IMG/VR virus record: IMGVR_UViG_3300031576_000045 | Coordinates: 1 to 60,741 of that record | DNA length: 60,741 nucleotides | Origin: a virus | Direction: 5' to 3' (one strand) | In this document: piece after piece, positions 24,516-33,399 of the stretch | How positions within the stretch are numbered: the first letter of the stretch is position 1 | Layout: each line of letters begins with the position of its first letter | The notes under the pieces: model-generated | Told to the model about the DNA's origin: nothing | The model's database searches: none | The model's input: the letters and a program-made list of their open reading frames with translations, nothing else | Translations under genes and position numbers: made by a program

Positions 24516-24890
24516 TTAGCTCGCGGCCAGGTGGCTGATCTGCACCAGCATCGAGCCGATCTGCGTGTCGGCGCCCGGGTTCTCCAGGATCACGCCGAGG
24601 GTGTTCGACAGCGCGGCCGGCGCCTTGGCCTTGCCGTTCGCGTCCGACGACACGACCGTCCCGGGCGCGAGCGCCGCCGACCCGACGATCTTCGACCGCC
24701 CGTCGACCATGATCTCGGCCGCCTTGCCCAGCGCGTCGGGCTTGTTCTGCAGCACGCCGATGGCGCGCTCGTCGGCGCCGCACAGCGCGGCCCGACCGTT
24801 CGCGTCGACCTTGATGGCCTTGTACTGGTGCGTCGACAGGTCGGCCGCCGCCTCCAGGGTGATCTGCTTGCCAGGATCGTCAGACGCCAT
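24516..24890 (-). CDS. Capsid decoration/stabilising protein (DUF2190-like)
   Basis: 124 aa, Ala/Gly-rich, beta-strand pattern: QYKAIKVDANGRAAL, ERAIGVLQNKPDA, AEIMVDGRSKIVGSAALAPG, LGVILENPGADTQIGSMLVQ. This order and its place just before the capsid gene match small capsid-stabilising proteins. Confidence 0.75.
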   Translation of the reverse strand: MASDDPGKQITLEAAADLSTHQYKAIKVDANGRAALCGADERAIGVLQNKPDALGKAAEIMVDGRSKIVGSAALAPGTVVSSDANGKAKAPAALSNTLGVILENPGADTQIGSMLVQISHLAAS

Positions 24891-24997
24891 GGGCGCTACC
24901 TCCGTACTGCGTCAAAGGGTGGGTGCTGCGGTGCTGCGTGGACTTCGAGTGGGTGGCCGCGCTCGCACTCCGCGCGGCCCGTTCGTGGTGAGTCGGC

Positions 24998-25978
24998 CTA
25001 CGACCGCGCGGTCTTCTGCTCGGCCTCGTAGGCGTCGTACAGCTTCGGGTTGAGCTCCATCGCCTTCGCGATCGCCGCGGGCTCGGTGAGCTTGGGGTCG
25101 GCCTTGCGCAGCTCGGCCGCGGCCTTCTGGATCTCCCCCCACGCCGTCGTCTCCGTGCCGCCGACGTTCGCGTGCCCTCGCTCCTTCAGCAGCGAGTCGA
25201 CGGTCTTCAGCTTCTCGTTCGCCGACTCGAGCATCTTCTCGACCTTCGCGGCCAGCTCGGGGTTCGCGTCGTGGAGCGCCTTGAGCACCGGGCCGATCTC
25301 GGCCGCCTTCGTCGGCAGCGACGAGAGCTTCTCCGCCTTGGAGAGGAACTCCTTCTCGAGCCGCGCGTCGCGCTCGGCCTTGACCTGCTTCTCCAGCTCG
25401 ACGCGCGCCTTCGAGTCGACCTCCGCCTGCTTCTTCAGCGAGGCGAGCTCGGCGTTCGCTTCCGCCGCCGCCTTCTCCGCCTTCGCGATCTGCGCCTTCG
25501 TGGCGTCGTCGAACTTCGCGACGGGGGTCTCGTTCTTCTGCGGTTCGGTCGGCATGGGCTCCTCGGGGTAGGGCGCCGGCGAGTCTGCCTGAACAGCGGG
25601 CTCGTTGTCAGCACCCATGGGCGCGGCCGGCGAGATCAGGTCGATCAGGTCGTCCGGCGACTCGACGCCGCACGCCTCCATCACCGCCTGCAGCATGCCC
25701 TCGGGCAGGTCGGCGCGGGCCGCGGCCAGGATCCCGAGAGACGAGAGCACCGCCTGGCGCGCCGGCTCGGAGAGCTCCTCGAGCGCCTTCGCGAGACGCT
25801 CCGGCGTCTGGCCGGGCTTGATGCGGGCGAGCAGCTTCGAGAGCGAGTCCTTCTGCGCCTTCGTCATCTTCGTCTTCATCTTCTTCTCCTGTTTGCGAAG
25901 CGCGAAGCGCTTCCGGTTGGCACCGCGGTCTACGAGGCTCACTTCGACCGTGTCGATCTCGCTGAGCTTGCTGGTCAC
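24998..25978 (-). CDS. Scaffold-like protein with protease-type N-terminal motif
   Basis: 326 aa. It begins VEVSLVDRGANRKRFAL, a motif common at the protease/scaffold junction of phage head operons. It continues with a long Lys/Glu/Ala coiled coil (KAEKAAAEANAELASLKKQ and onward). A Pro/Glu-rich linker lies at 120-150. A typical prohead core protein, encoded between protease and decoration genes. GTGA overlap with the protease. Confidence 0.75.
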   Translation of the reverse strand: MTSKLSEIDTVEVSLVDRGANRKRFALRKQEKKMKTKMTKAQKDSLSKLLARIKPGQTPERLAKALEELSEPARQAVLSSLGILAAARADLPEGMLQAVMEACGVESPDDLIDLISPAAPMGADNEPAVQADSPAPYPEEPMPTEPQKNETPVAKFDDATKAQIAKAEKAAAEANAELASLKKQAEVDSKARVELEKQVKAERDARLEKEFLSKAEKLSSLPTKAAEIGPVLKALHDANPELAAKVEKMLESANEKLKTVDSLLKERGHANVGGTETTAWGEIQKAAAELRKADPKLTEPAAIAKAMELNPKLYDAYEAEQKTARS

Positions 25979-26715
25979 GACGTCGGCGCCTCGATGGTCA
26001 GAACTTCCACCTCGGGCATTGGCACCCTCTCAATCTCCGTCCGAACCCCGAACCCGCCGATGCTGTAGGCCCCAAGCTCACCGGACAGTACCTTCGCCCA
26101 AGCCGTAGGATCAAGAACGCGAACGCCCAGCACCCACGCGCCCGAGTGGATCAGGTCGTTCCCGAACTGCATCTTCCAGATCCGGTGCGGCCGCCCGTCG
26201 ACCGCCGCGGCGTAGTCGTCCGGCGTCGGGTACCAGAACACGAAGGACTCGACGACGACCGCGGAGAGGTCGACCTGGTGCTGGAGCCGGACCCGCCGCG
26301 CACGCTCCATGTAGCCGTGCGCGGTCAGCTCCACCTCGCGCGGCGAGATCCAGTCGTCGTGCGCGTCGACGATGTACGGATCAAGGACGACGCCGTAGAC
26401 GATCTGCCTCTCGCGATCGAGCTTCGCGATCGACGTCTCACGCTTACCGCCCCGGCCCGGGAAGCGTCGCGTTTTCGTCAACGAATCCGATCTCTTCGTC
26501 GCAGGTCGCTCGGCGCCGTAGACCATCTTCGTCTTCCCGCCGTGGCCGTGCACCTCGAGCATGGCCTCGACGCTGGCGAAGACCGTCGTCCCAGGTGTCG
26601 CCGTGAGCCACCGGAGCACGCACGTCCCGTCGTCGAAGACGACGCCCTGCGCGACGTTGCCGGTCCCGCTGACGCCCGTCTCGTCGACGACGCGGTTGAG
26701 CGTGAACGTCTTCAC
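25975..26715 (-). CDS. Prohead protease, XkdF-like (peptidase S78_2 type)
   Basis: 246 aa. The N-terminal 65 residues include GVVFDDGTCVLRWLT and TTVFASVEAMLEVHGHGG, a domain frequently fused here. The protease region has QIVYGVVLDPYIVDAHDDWIS, RVRLQHQ, VVESFVFWY, GAWVLGVRV and LGAYSIGGFG. These match XkdF-family proteases, with candidate catalytic His in the RLQHQ strand and Ser in the YSIGG strand. Confidence 0.8.
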   Translation of the reverse strand: MKTFTLNRVVDETGVSGTGNVAQGVVFDDGTCVLRWLTATPGTTVFASVEAMLEVHGHGGKTKMVYGAERPATKRSDSLTKTRRFPGRGGKRETSIAKLDRERQIVYGVVLDPYIVDAHDDWISPREVELTAHGYMERARRVRLQHQVDLSAVVVESFVFWYPTPDDYAAAVDGRPHRIWKMQFGNDLIHSGAWVLGVRVLDPTAWAKVLSGELGAYSIGGFGVRTEIERVPMPEVEVLTIEAPTS

Positions 26716-26718
26716 GCC

Positions 26719-26952
26719 TCAGTCCTCGGGGTCGTCTGGGAGCGCGGCGCGCACCGCGCAGTCCTTCGCTTCCAGCAGCTTCCGCATCGCCGCGGTGCGT
26801 TCGGCGCTGGCCGGGGTCGACTCGAGGATGTGTTCGGCGAGGTCTCGGAACGGCCTCGACCGCGACTGCAGGTGCTCGGGCAGGTGCCGGTACCTGAAGT
26901 ACGAGAACAGCTTCCGCGACGCGGGGTCGAGAGATTTGACGTCGATCGGCAT
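26719..26952 (-). CDS. Small conserved head-operon protein, 77 aa
   Basis: KLFSYFRYRHLPEHLQSRSR, FRDLAEHILE and RTAAMRKLLEAKDCAVRAAL form a helical protein of a type common in actinophage and proteophage genomes near head genes. Function unknown. Confidence 0.7.
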   Translation of the reverse strand: MPIDVKSLDPASRKLFSYFRYRHLPEHLQSRSRPFRDLAEHILESTPASAERTAAMRKLLEAKDCAVRAALPDDPED

Positions 26953-27005
26953 GGCGTCGACCGTAGCACGGGCGAAACGATGCGTCGTTGAGCTAGCGTC
27001 GTCGC

Positions 27006-27476
27006 GTGCCGCCTCCGACCTGGCCGTTCTCCCCGCGCGTTCTCGACCGCACCAACCTCGGGGCTCAGAACACGAACAGCACGACGGGCGTCGACCTGTG
27101 GGGCGGCGGGGCGACCAAGAGCCTCGGGCACGGCGAGGGGATGGTGCTCATCTACGGGCACCTGCTGTGCCTGCACACCCTCGTCACTGGGCGCGCTGAC
27201 TTCCAGCTCCAGGTCTCGGAGGACGGAGTCGTCTGGACGCCGGGCGATCCGACGGTGCCGGCCCGATGGTTCACCAAGAGCCTCGCAGTCACCAACGCCC
27301 TGCTGTTGCTCGTGCACCCCGTCGATCTGCTGTTCGTCTACGACAAGAACCAGCACCGCGAGGGGTTCGCGCGCATCCGATGGAAGACCAACGGCGGCGT
27401 GCTCAGCCTGGCCGCCGACACGGCCGACGGGTTCGCCAGCACGATCCGAGCGCTGAAGTTCCCGACCTGGGAGTAG
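27006..27476 (+). CDS. Orphan plus-strand gene inside the head operon
   Basis: 156 aa with GTG start, running against all neighbours. The sequence is protein-like: LIYGHLLCLHTLVTGRADFQLQ, SEDGVVWTPGDP, ALLLLVHPVDLLFVYDKN, GFARIRWKTNGGVLSLAAD. This reads as a beta-sandwich, perhaps a virion attachment or decoration domain. Convergent with the gp7-like gene 4 bp away. No family recognised; promoter not evident. Confidence 0.55.
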   Translation: MPPPTWPFSPRVLDRTNLGAQNTNSTTGVDLWGGGATKSLGHGEGMVLIYGHLLCLHTLVTGRADFQLQVSEDGVVWTPGDPTVPARWFTKSLAVTNALLLLVHPVDLLFVYDKNQHREGFARIRWKTNGGVLSLAADTADGFASTIRALKFPTWE

Positions 27477-27479
27477 CTG

Positions 27480-28421
27480 CTACGGCCGGACCAGGCCGAC
27501 CGTGCACCGGCAGTTTGGGTGCGCGGGTGGGCGCGCGAACGACTCGCCGAGCACGCCCGACCTGAAGTCCTCGTCGACGGGGACCGGGTCCGAGTCGCCG
27601 AGCTCGTTGCAGATCGGACACGTGCGCGAAGATCCGTCGGCGTGGATCCATCGTTTCTTCATCCCGCCCGGCAGCAGCCCTTCTCGTTCGGCCTGGCGCC
27701 ACGAGTCGAGCGTGCCCTGGTTCGACGCGGTCATGGTCTCCGTGCGAGCGATCGTCTCGGCCCGGTACGCGGTGAGCCGGTCGGCGTACGCGCGCGCCGC
27801 GGACTCGATCGCGTCGTCGTCGCTGCCGGCGTCGGCCATGGTGCGGATCTGCCGCTCGACCGCGCGCGACAACCGGTCGTCGAGGCCCAGCGTCTCGCGC
27901 AGCGCGCGGGCCGTCGTGCGCACGGGGACGCCTTCGACGAAGCCGCGCTCGATCGCGTCGCGGATGCGCTGCCGCGCGGCGCCGGTGATGCCGGACACGA
28001 GAGCAGCGCCGCGGCGACGCACGAAGTCCTCGCTGTACGGGTTTCGGAGGTCGAACCGGCCGGTGATGACCTTCACGACGATGGTCGGCTCGGTCGTGCG
28101 GACCAGCGTCGCATCGGGCTCGTTCGTGTGCGGCGACCGGTCCAACCGGCGAAGCTCTGCGTCACCAGCCTCTGCGAGCTTCGCCCGGATCGCTTCTTCG
28201 AGAGCCTCGGAGAGCTCGCCTTCGACGGTGCGCCACCTGGCGTCGGTCGCGTACGGCATCCAGTTCCGCAGCGCGATCGCGCGCTCGAGGTGCTCGACCG
28301 GGAACAGCTCGCGCATGCGCGCCGCGGCCAGCAGCGTCGCGGACTGGAACGCGCGGGTGAAGTCGTCCGTCGGCCGGGCCGCGGCGAGCTCGGCCTCCTT
28401 GTTCACCGCGCGGAACGTCAC
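27480..28421 (-). CDS. SPP1 gp7/Mu F-like minor head protein
   Basis: 313 aa. The C-terminal region carries ARTETMTASNQGTLDSWRQA, KKRWIHADGSSRTCPICNELG and PPAHPNCRCTVGLV, the hallmark of SPP1 gp7/Mu F minor head proteins with a zinc-like CxxC and HPNCRC. It is encoded right after the portal gene, and such proteins associate with the portal. Confidence 0.85.
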   Translation of the reverse strand: MTFRAVNKEAELAAARPTDDFTRAFQSATLLAAARMRELFPVEHLERAIALRNWMPYATDARWRTVEGELSEALEEAIRAKLAEAGDAELRRLDRSPHTNEPDATLVRTTEPTIVVKVITGRFDLRNPYSEDFVRRRGAALVSGITGAARQRIRDAIERGFVEGVPVRTTARALRETLGLDDRLSRAVERQIRTMADAGSDDDAIESAARAYADRLTAYRAETIARTETMTASNQGTLDSWRQAEREGLLPGGMKKRWIHADGSSRTCPICNELGDSDPVPVDEDFRSGVLGESFARPPAHPNCRCTVGLVRP

Positions 28422-28424
28422 GGC

Positions 28425-29942
28425 CTACTCCTCCGCGGCGGGCCCGACCGTCGGCGGCCTGTTCGGCTTGGGCGGCTCGGGTGGTGCGGCCGTCGACGTC
28501 GCCGGCCTCGGCTTCTCCGGGGGCGGCGCGTTCGGGACGGCGCGCGCCGGCTCGGGGACGTCGGACTTCTGCGGCAGCTTCAGCATCTCGCGCAGCTTCC
28601 GCTCGATGGCGTCGTCGGGCACAAGCACACCGGCGCCGACGAGGTTGTTGATCGCCGTGGCGACGGCGTCCAGGTCCGGCGTCTCGAGGTCGCCGTACAC
28701 GAGCGACGGGTACTCGTCCGCCGTGTACCCGTTCAGCCCCATCAGTCGAGGGATCAGGTACCGGTTCACCGTCGACGCGATGTTCTCCATGTGACCGCCC
28801 AGCGCGGTCGAGAAGAGCGTCGTCTTCGTCGATGCGAGCGAGTAGCTGCCGACCTGCTGCGTCCCGAGGAAGATGAACTCCGCCAGCATGGTCATGGCGA
28901 TGCGCTGCTCGTGCCGCGTGACCACGCCCGACGTGTCGATCGACCTCCGGCCGGGCGACGCGATCAGCGCGAGCTCGTACCCGGTGTGCTCGCCCTTCGG
29001 GGTCATCTTCGCAGGGAAGACGATCCCCTCTCTCTCGTCGCGTCGGATCTGCTGCACCAGCGTCTGGTACAGCTGCCGCAGCTGCTTCTGCTGCGGCGTC
29101 GCCGACGGAGACATGATCTCCGGTGGCACGTACGCGACGGGCAGGCCGGTCAGGTCGCGCTCGATGCCGATCGCCTCGATCTCTTCGATCCGCTTCGCGA
29201 AGTGCCACGGGCGGTACGCATTGCGGAGACACGACCGGCCTTCCGGGTTGTTCTTCCGCGACGTCGTGCGGAACAGCAGCGCGCGCTGCAGCGGGATCAG
29301 GACCGTCGTCTGGCCAGACCACGGGTCCTGCTGCCACATGCCCAGCACGGTCCCTTCGTTGTCGAACTCCCACCGGTCGAGCGTGTCCTGCGATCGGATC
29401 GACAGCTTGCGCAGGCCGACGCGCCCGTCGGTGAAGCGCGACCGGTAGCGCGCGTCGTCGCCGGGCCCGCGGCGCAGCTTGTAGACGATCTCGAAGAAGC
29501 TCCACCCGAACGGCAGCATGGACAGCACCTCGGCGACGAACTCGTCCCAGGTGTGGCTCATGTCCTCGATGCACTCCTCGAAGAACTTCGCCGCCTCCTT
29601 CTGCCGCGGCGTCTCGCCCTGCGGTTCGACGCGCCACTCGACCTGACGCAGCAGCATCTCGATCACGTACAGCACCGCGCCGACGATCGGGCTGTTGTCG
29701 CTCATCTCGCGGTACACGCGCGCGGCGCGGCGGCCGGAGAGCTTGACTAGCAGTTCCTCGTCGACGTACCCGCCCGTGCGCCGCAGGCCGGTCGTGCCGA
29801 TGGGGACGTCCATCGGGAGCTTGCTCGCGGCCTCGAGCTCGGACGGCGGCGCAGAGTCGGTCGCCGGCGTCGACTGCGGAAGCTGAGCGGCGGGTTCGGG
29901 TTCGGCCTTCTCGAACCACGACGTCGGGTCGTACCAAGCCAT
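28425..29942 (-). CDS. Portal protein (Mu gp29/DUF935-like)
   Basis: 505 aa. SDNSPIVGAVLYVIEMLLRQVEWRV at the N-terminal third, FVAEVLSMLPFGWSFFEIVYK, DRWEFDNEGTVLGMWQQ and a long C-terminal helical region followed by a Pro-rich tail. Matches Mu-type portals, the dodecameric DNA entry ring. Confidence 0.85.
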   Translation of the reverse strand: MAWYDPTSWFEKAEPEPAAQLPQSTPATDSAPPSELEAASKLPMDVPIGTTGLRRTGGYVDEELLVKLSGRRAARVYREMSDNSPIVGAVLYVIEMLLRQVEWRVEPQGETPRQKEAAKFFEECIEDMSHTWDEFVAEVLSMLPFGWSFFEIVYKLRRGPGDDARYRSRFTDGRVGLRKLSIRSQDTLDRWEFDNEGTVLGMWQQDPWSGQTTVLIPLQRALLFRTTSRKNNPEGRSCLRNAYRPWHFAKRIEEIEAIGIERDLTGLPVAYVPPEIMSPSATPQQKQLRQLYQTLVQQIRRDEREGIVFPAKMTPKGEHTGYELALIASPGRRSIDTSGVVTRHEQRIAMTMLAEFIFLGTQQVGSYSLASTKTTLFSTALGGHMENIASTVNRYLIPRLMGLNGYTADEYPSLVYGDLETPDLDAVATAINNLVGAGVLVPDDAIERKLREMLKLPQKSDVPEPARAVPNAPPPEKPRPATSTAAPPEPPKPNRPPTVGPAAEE

Positions 29943-29945
29943 CGG

Positions 29946-30179
29946 TCAGCCTCCGAAGAGAACCAGCAGGAACAGCGCGGTCACGAACGAGCCGAGGACG
30001 ACGCCGATGGTGAACGACGCCAGCGTCGACGGCCGCTCGAACGAGGTTGGGTGCAGCCAACCGCACTTGTTGCAGAACTGATCCGCCAGGTACTGGCACT
30101 CGCGCCCGTCGCGTGGGCGCAGGTGCCGGGTGCCGACGAGGACGGAGAAGCCGTGCATTCGCGCAACGTACCTCGTCAT
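29946..30179 (-). CDS. Small membrane protein with CxxC, 77 aa
   Basis: The ATG at 30179 overlaps the terminase stop in ATGA. The N-terminal part has CQYL and CNKCGW; the C-terminal part is a single transmembrane helix (TIGVVLGSFVTALFLLVLF). Role between terminase and portal is unknown. Confidence 0.55.
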   Translation of the reverse strand: MTRYVARMHGFSVLVGTRHLRPRDGRECQYLADQFCNKCGWLHPTSFERPSTLASFTIGVVLGSFVTALFLLVLFGG

Positions 30180-31720
30180 GAAGTCCACGGCGACTCGCGC
30201 GTGCCTTCGAGGTCTGGCTCTGCAGACGGCGCCGGCCCGTCGCCGTGCTCCTCGAGCAGCCACGCGTAGCCGCCCGACGCGGCGTCGGCCTGGTCCTTGT
30301 AGCCCTTGGGCAGCTGCACCAGCTCGTTCACGAAGTCGCGGTTCCATGCGCCGCGCACAAGGTACAGCGCGCCGAAGCGCGCGATGCCGGCGAGCGGGCG
30401 CCACATCTCTTCCTTGCTGCCGGTCTTGTGGTGCTCGTGCACGTCCCACCCGCGCAGGGTGCGCACCGCGTACCCGCGGACGACGGCCTTCCCCGAGCTG
30501 CCGGGCTCGCGCTCGATCGCCACCGGGACCTCCTTCCCGTCGGTCTCGGCCGTCGCGCGCACGAACAGCTCGACGTCGCCGGGCTCAAGTCGCGCGCGCA
30601 CGGCGTCGGCGATGATGACTCGCATCGCGCCGGCCTCGTCGAACCACAGCCCGACCTTCACGCCGGCAGACCACGCCGGGTCCTTACCCTCGTTCTCCTC
30701 GAGCTCGGGGTCCGTGCCGGCGAGGTCCCAGTAGCGCACCCACTGCACGTCGGCCGGCTCTTCTTCCAGGAACCGCGCGAACCACTCGCGCTTGAAGATC
30801 TTGCCCGACGGCTGCGCGTCCCAGTCGCCCTCGGCGTACCAGGCGTACTCGACCGGGTCGAGCTGCGCGAGGTTGAGCAGGTACCCGCGCCGGTCGAGCG
30901 ACGGGTTGTCGTCGGCGAACGCGGGCACGAAGTGCGCGCCCTGCGCGACGACGCCGAGCTTCCGGGCGATCTCCTTCACCTGCTCGGACGGCGGCGACTG
31001 GAAGACCGGGAGACCGACGCGGCTCCCCTTGCGCCATCCCTTGTACGGGTGCCCGGTCCCGAGCTGCGCGGCGTGCTCGACGAAGCGCGCCTTCACCCAC
31101 TCGTGGCCGACGCCGCCCGGGTTCGTGTTCGCGCGCATCCGCGTCGGGATCTTCGCGTCGGTGCTGCGCAGGCGGGAGAACAGGAAGACGTAGTCCCCCT
31201 CGTCCCACTCCGTCAGCTCCTCGACACCGATGAACTGGTAGGCCGGGCCCTTCCACTTGTCGCGGTCCTTCGTGAACTTCAGGTGGCCGAACGAGATCGT
31301 CGCGCCGGGATTCGAGTCGTACGTCGGGAACCTGAACCCCAGCAGCCCGGCGTCCCACTGCGCGGCCGTGCCGGCGAACCACTTCTTCGCGCGGTCGAGG
31401 ATCGCGTCGGCCTTGAACAGGTCGGTCTCGCTGCGCCGGAGGATCAGCGCCGAGTACGTCGGTCGGTCGACGTACTGCAGCCCGGCCAGCAGCAGTGCGT
31501 CCGACTTCCCGCCGCCCGCGGCTCCGCCGTACAGGCACTCCTGCGCGTCGAGCTCAAGGAACGTCCGCTGCTTTGGGTGCGGTGAGTGGGGGCTGTACGG
31601 CTTCACCGCCACCCGGAGCGTCTCGTCCGCCCGGTCGCGACGGATCTCCATCAGCTTCAGCGCCGCTCTTTCCGCCAGCGAGGGCATGTAGCGCGCGCTC
31701 GTAGCCTTGTATGTCGTCAC
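30176..31720 (-). CDS. terL: Terminase large subunit
   Basis: 514 aa. Walker A YGGAAGGGKSDALLL, Walker B YQFIGVEELTEW, and motif III-like TNPGG. The nuclease part has VRYWDLAGTD with catalytic Asp, a downstream E-x-E and DQADAASGGYAWL. ATPase-nuclease motor that packages DNA into proheads. Start GTG at 31720 with GGAGG nearby; it overlaps the 3' end of terS. Confidence 0.92.
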   Translation of the reverse strand: MTTYKATSARYMPSLAERAALKLMEIRRDRADETLRVAVKPYSPHSPHPKQRTFLELDAQECLYGGAAGGGKSDALLLAGLQYVDRPTYSALILRRSETDLFKADAILDRAKKWFAGTAAQWDAGLLGFRFPTYDSNPGATISFGHLKFTKDRDKWKGPAYQFIGVEELTEWDEGDYVFLFSRLRSTDAKIPTRMRANTNPGGVGHEWVKARFVEHAAQLGTGHPYKGWRKGSRVGLPVFQSPPSEQVKEIARKLGVVAQGAHFVPAFADDNPSLDRRGYLLNLAQLDPVEYAWYAEGDWDAQPSGKIFKREWFARFLEEEPADVQWVRYWDLAGTDPELEENEGKDPAWSAGVKVGLWFDEAGAMRVIIADAVRARLEPGDVELFVRATAETDGKEVPVAIEREPGSSGKAVVRGYAVRTLRGWDVHEHHKTGSKEEMWRPLAGIARFGALYLVRGAWNRDFVNELVQLPKGYKDQADAASGGYAWLLEEHGDGPAPSAEPDLEGTRESPWTS

Positions 31721-32234
31721 CGAACGCCTCCTTCAGCCGGTCCAGAGCGCCGTCGAACTCTCCGGCGATGTGCAGTCGGACCTGCGGCACGAACTCCTCG
31801 GGGTCCGTGATCGCCCCGAGCGCCTGAGCTGCGCGCCAGTCGCCCGGCTTCTTCGCGGTCCCCTGCGCCGCGCGTCTGATCTGCAGCTTCAGCAGCGTTC
31901 GACGTCGCGCGCCGGCCCCCTCTATCAGCCGGGCGAACAGGACATAGACGCCGGGGTCGTCGGCCTGGGCCAGCTTGCCCGCGCGGCCCTTCTCGAGCCA
32001 CTGCTGCCCGGTGTCGTACACGACGCCGGACGTGAGGCACGCGTCCTTGAACGACGCGGAGTTCGCCACGCGGTCGGCGATCTCCTGCGCGATGGCGGCG
32101 GTCAGGGCGGTACGCCGGCCCGGCATCGTCGGGGGCAGCGGCCCCTGAGCGGGAGCTGCCGCAGCCGGCGCCGGCCGGACTCGCCGGAGCTTCCGCCGCC
32201 GCGGGTGCTTCTTCTTCGTCGTTCTCCGCGCCAC
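31554..32234 (-). CDS. terS: Terminase small subunit
   Basis: 226 aa with GTG start. Basic N-terminus (RRTTKKKHPRRRKLRR), then an HTH-like ALTAAIAQEIADRVANSASFKDACL, GVVYDTGQQWLEKGRAG and FARLIEGAGARRRTLLKLQIRRAAQG. This fits TerS proteins that bind pac DNA. The long overlap (167 bp) with the large subunit is unusual; the last about 55 residues are Gly/Pro-rich and may be dispensable. Confidence 0.7.
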   Translation of the reverse strand: MARRTTKKKHPRRRKLRRVRPAPAAAAPAQGPLPPTMPGRRTALTAAIAQEIADRVANSASFKDACLTSGVVYDTGQQWLEKGRAGKLAQADDPGVYVLFARLIEGAGARRRTLLKLQIRRAAQGTAKKPGDWRAAQALGAITDPEEFVPQVRLHIAGEFDGALDRLKEAFGDDIQGYERALHALAGGKSGAEADGDPSRPGGRDAPGGGEAVQPPLTAPKAADVP

Positions 32235-32272
32235 GCGGTCAGACTACCTCGGCCGGAGTAGAGGGGAGAATC

Positions 32273-32476
32273 TCACGTCGACTTCGCGCCGGGATTCTCC
32301 CCGGCAGACGGGCGTGAGTAGACGAGCAGCGGAGCGTGCCACGCCTGGCGTTCCCATCCCCACCGACGGCGGGCCCAGAACCCGGCGCACCCGCCCTCGC
32401 GGTACGGGCTCATGCACCAGGCGCGGGCGTCGACCACGAGCATCGGGCCGCCGCAGGTCGGGCATGTCCGGATCAC
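32273..32476 (-). CDS. Zinc-ribbon protein, 67 aa
   Basis: GTG at 32476 overlaps the upstream stop (GTGA). CPTCGGPM, then WCMSPYREGGCAGFW gives a four-Cys zinc site, followed by a Trp/Arg-rich stretch. An upstream in-frame ATG (32584) would overlap another coding frame and is rejected. Confidence 0.6.
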   Translation of the reverse strand: MIRTCPTCGGPMLVVDARAWCMSPYREGGCAGFWARRRWGWERQAWHAPLLVYSRPSAGENPGAKST

Positions 32477-32649
32477 TGCCTGGCGCCCTTGTGCGACTCG
32501 TGGGGGCAGGTCGCGTGCTTTCGCTGCGGCCGAGACTTCGAGGTAATCCACAGGTCGTGTCCGCAGCTGAGTTCGAGGCACCATCGCAGCTCGTTGATCG
32601 GAGACTGACGCGCGTCTCGCACCTCGACTCGGAGACCCTCGTTCGTCAC
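32473..32649 (-). CDS. 58-aa Cys/His-rich protein
   Basis: GTG at 32649 overlaps the stop of the upstream gene; TGA at 32473 overlaps the next GTG. It reads MTNEGLRVEVRD, RWCLELSCGHDLWITSK and ATCPHESHKGARQ. The C-G-H-D and C-P-H-E pairs suggest a metal site. Both junctions are GTGA overlaps, which strongly supports this frame. Confidence 0.65.
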   Translation of the reverse strand: MTNEGLRVEVRDARQSPINELRWCLELSCGHDLWITSKSRPQRKHATCPHESHKGARQ

Positions 32650-32882
32650 CGCTGCACCGCGCAGTTCGCCCGGCCAGTGACGAACGCCTCGATCAGCTCG
32701 TCGTTGCGCCGCGTCGCGACCTGCATCGCCTGGAACCGCGCCACGTGGCGCTCGAGGATCACGACGCAGCGGTTAGCCGCGGCCTCCCACTCTTCGGCGT
32801 CGCGCGCCGCGTGCGCGTCGCCCACCAGGTACCCGACCAGCAGCGCAGCGGCTATCAGCATTACTGTCTTCATCGTCTTCAT
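32646..32882 (-). CDS. Small secreted or membrane-anchored protein, 78 aa
   Basis: N-terminal hydrophobic segment (VMLIAAALLVGYLVGDAHA) with an AHA-type signal peptidase site, then a helical, charged body with two Cys. Could be a spanin subunit or exported factor away from the main lysis cassette. Confidence 0.55.
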   Translation of the reverse strand: MKTMKTVMLIAAALLVGYLVGDAHAARDAEEWEAAANRCVVILERHVARFQAMQVATRRNDELIEAFVTGRANCAVQR

Positions 32883-33040
32883 CGGCGTCTCCTCCTACGT
32901 CGCTTGGTGGGTATGGGCGCAGGAGGTGGAGCCCAACGGCGCTTGATCTCGTCACGCGCGAGCTCGCCAATGGCGGCCCCGATTACAGCAGCGGTGGCTG
33001 CGAGCAGCGCCACGCCAACTTTCTTCAGCGCCTCTTTCAC
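32879..33040 (-). CDS. Small single-pass membrane protein, 53 aa
   Basis: GTG at 33040 overlaps the stop of the HNH gene. One hydrophobic helix (VGVALLAATAAVIGAAIGEL), then a basic tail that ends in eight Arg/Lys. Resembles small holins by layout; function unproven. Confidence 0.55.
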   Translation of the reverse strand: MKEALKKVGVALLAATAAVIGAAIGELARDEIKRRWAPPPAPIPTKRRRRRRR

Positions 33041-33399
33041 CGCCGTGTCCCCAAGGTCGAACCGAGTGCGCGGCGCGTGTCGACGAAGTCGAGTCGGGCG
33101 CGCGCGCGGTTCGCCGCGTCCTCGTACGCGCGCCTCGCCGGGTTGTTGAACTTCAGCTCGTCGGCGCGCGCGTCGCAGTGCGCAGCGAACCTGCGGAACC
33201 ACGTCGACGCGTCGGGGCTGTTTCGCGTCTTCGCGTAGTGGCACCGTACCGACAGCACCCAGCACGTCGCCTCAGATTCCTCCGCCTTGGCCCGGCCGAA
33301 GAAGTGATCGACCTCTCCGGGCGGGACTTTCGCGCCACAATGACATTCGCAGTGGCCGCGGCATCGAACGAGCAGCGCCTGGTGGAGAACGGCGTCCAT
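33037..33399 (-). CDS. HNH-like endonuclease, 120 aa
   Basis: ATG at 33399 in TGATG overlap. CRGHCECHCGAKV, then EVDHFFGRAKAEES, CHYAKTRNSPDASTWF. These give the metal-binding Cys pairs and the D-H then C-H-x2-K-T-x-N spacing of HNH nucleases. Phage HNH proteins next to terminase genes often help DNA packaging. Confidence 0.65.
   Translation of the reverse strand: MDAVLHQALLVRCRGHCECHCGAKVPPGEVDHFFGRAKAEESEATCWVLSVRCHYAKTRNSPDASTWFRRFAAHCDARADELKFNNPARRAYEDAANRARARLDFVDTRRALGSTLGTRR

Noticed and set aside
27519-30099. 743-aa plus and 645-aa minus frames over portal and gp7-like genes
   Set aside because: Shadow frames of strongly supported structural genes; no domain sense.
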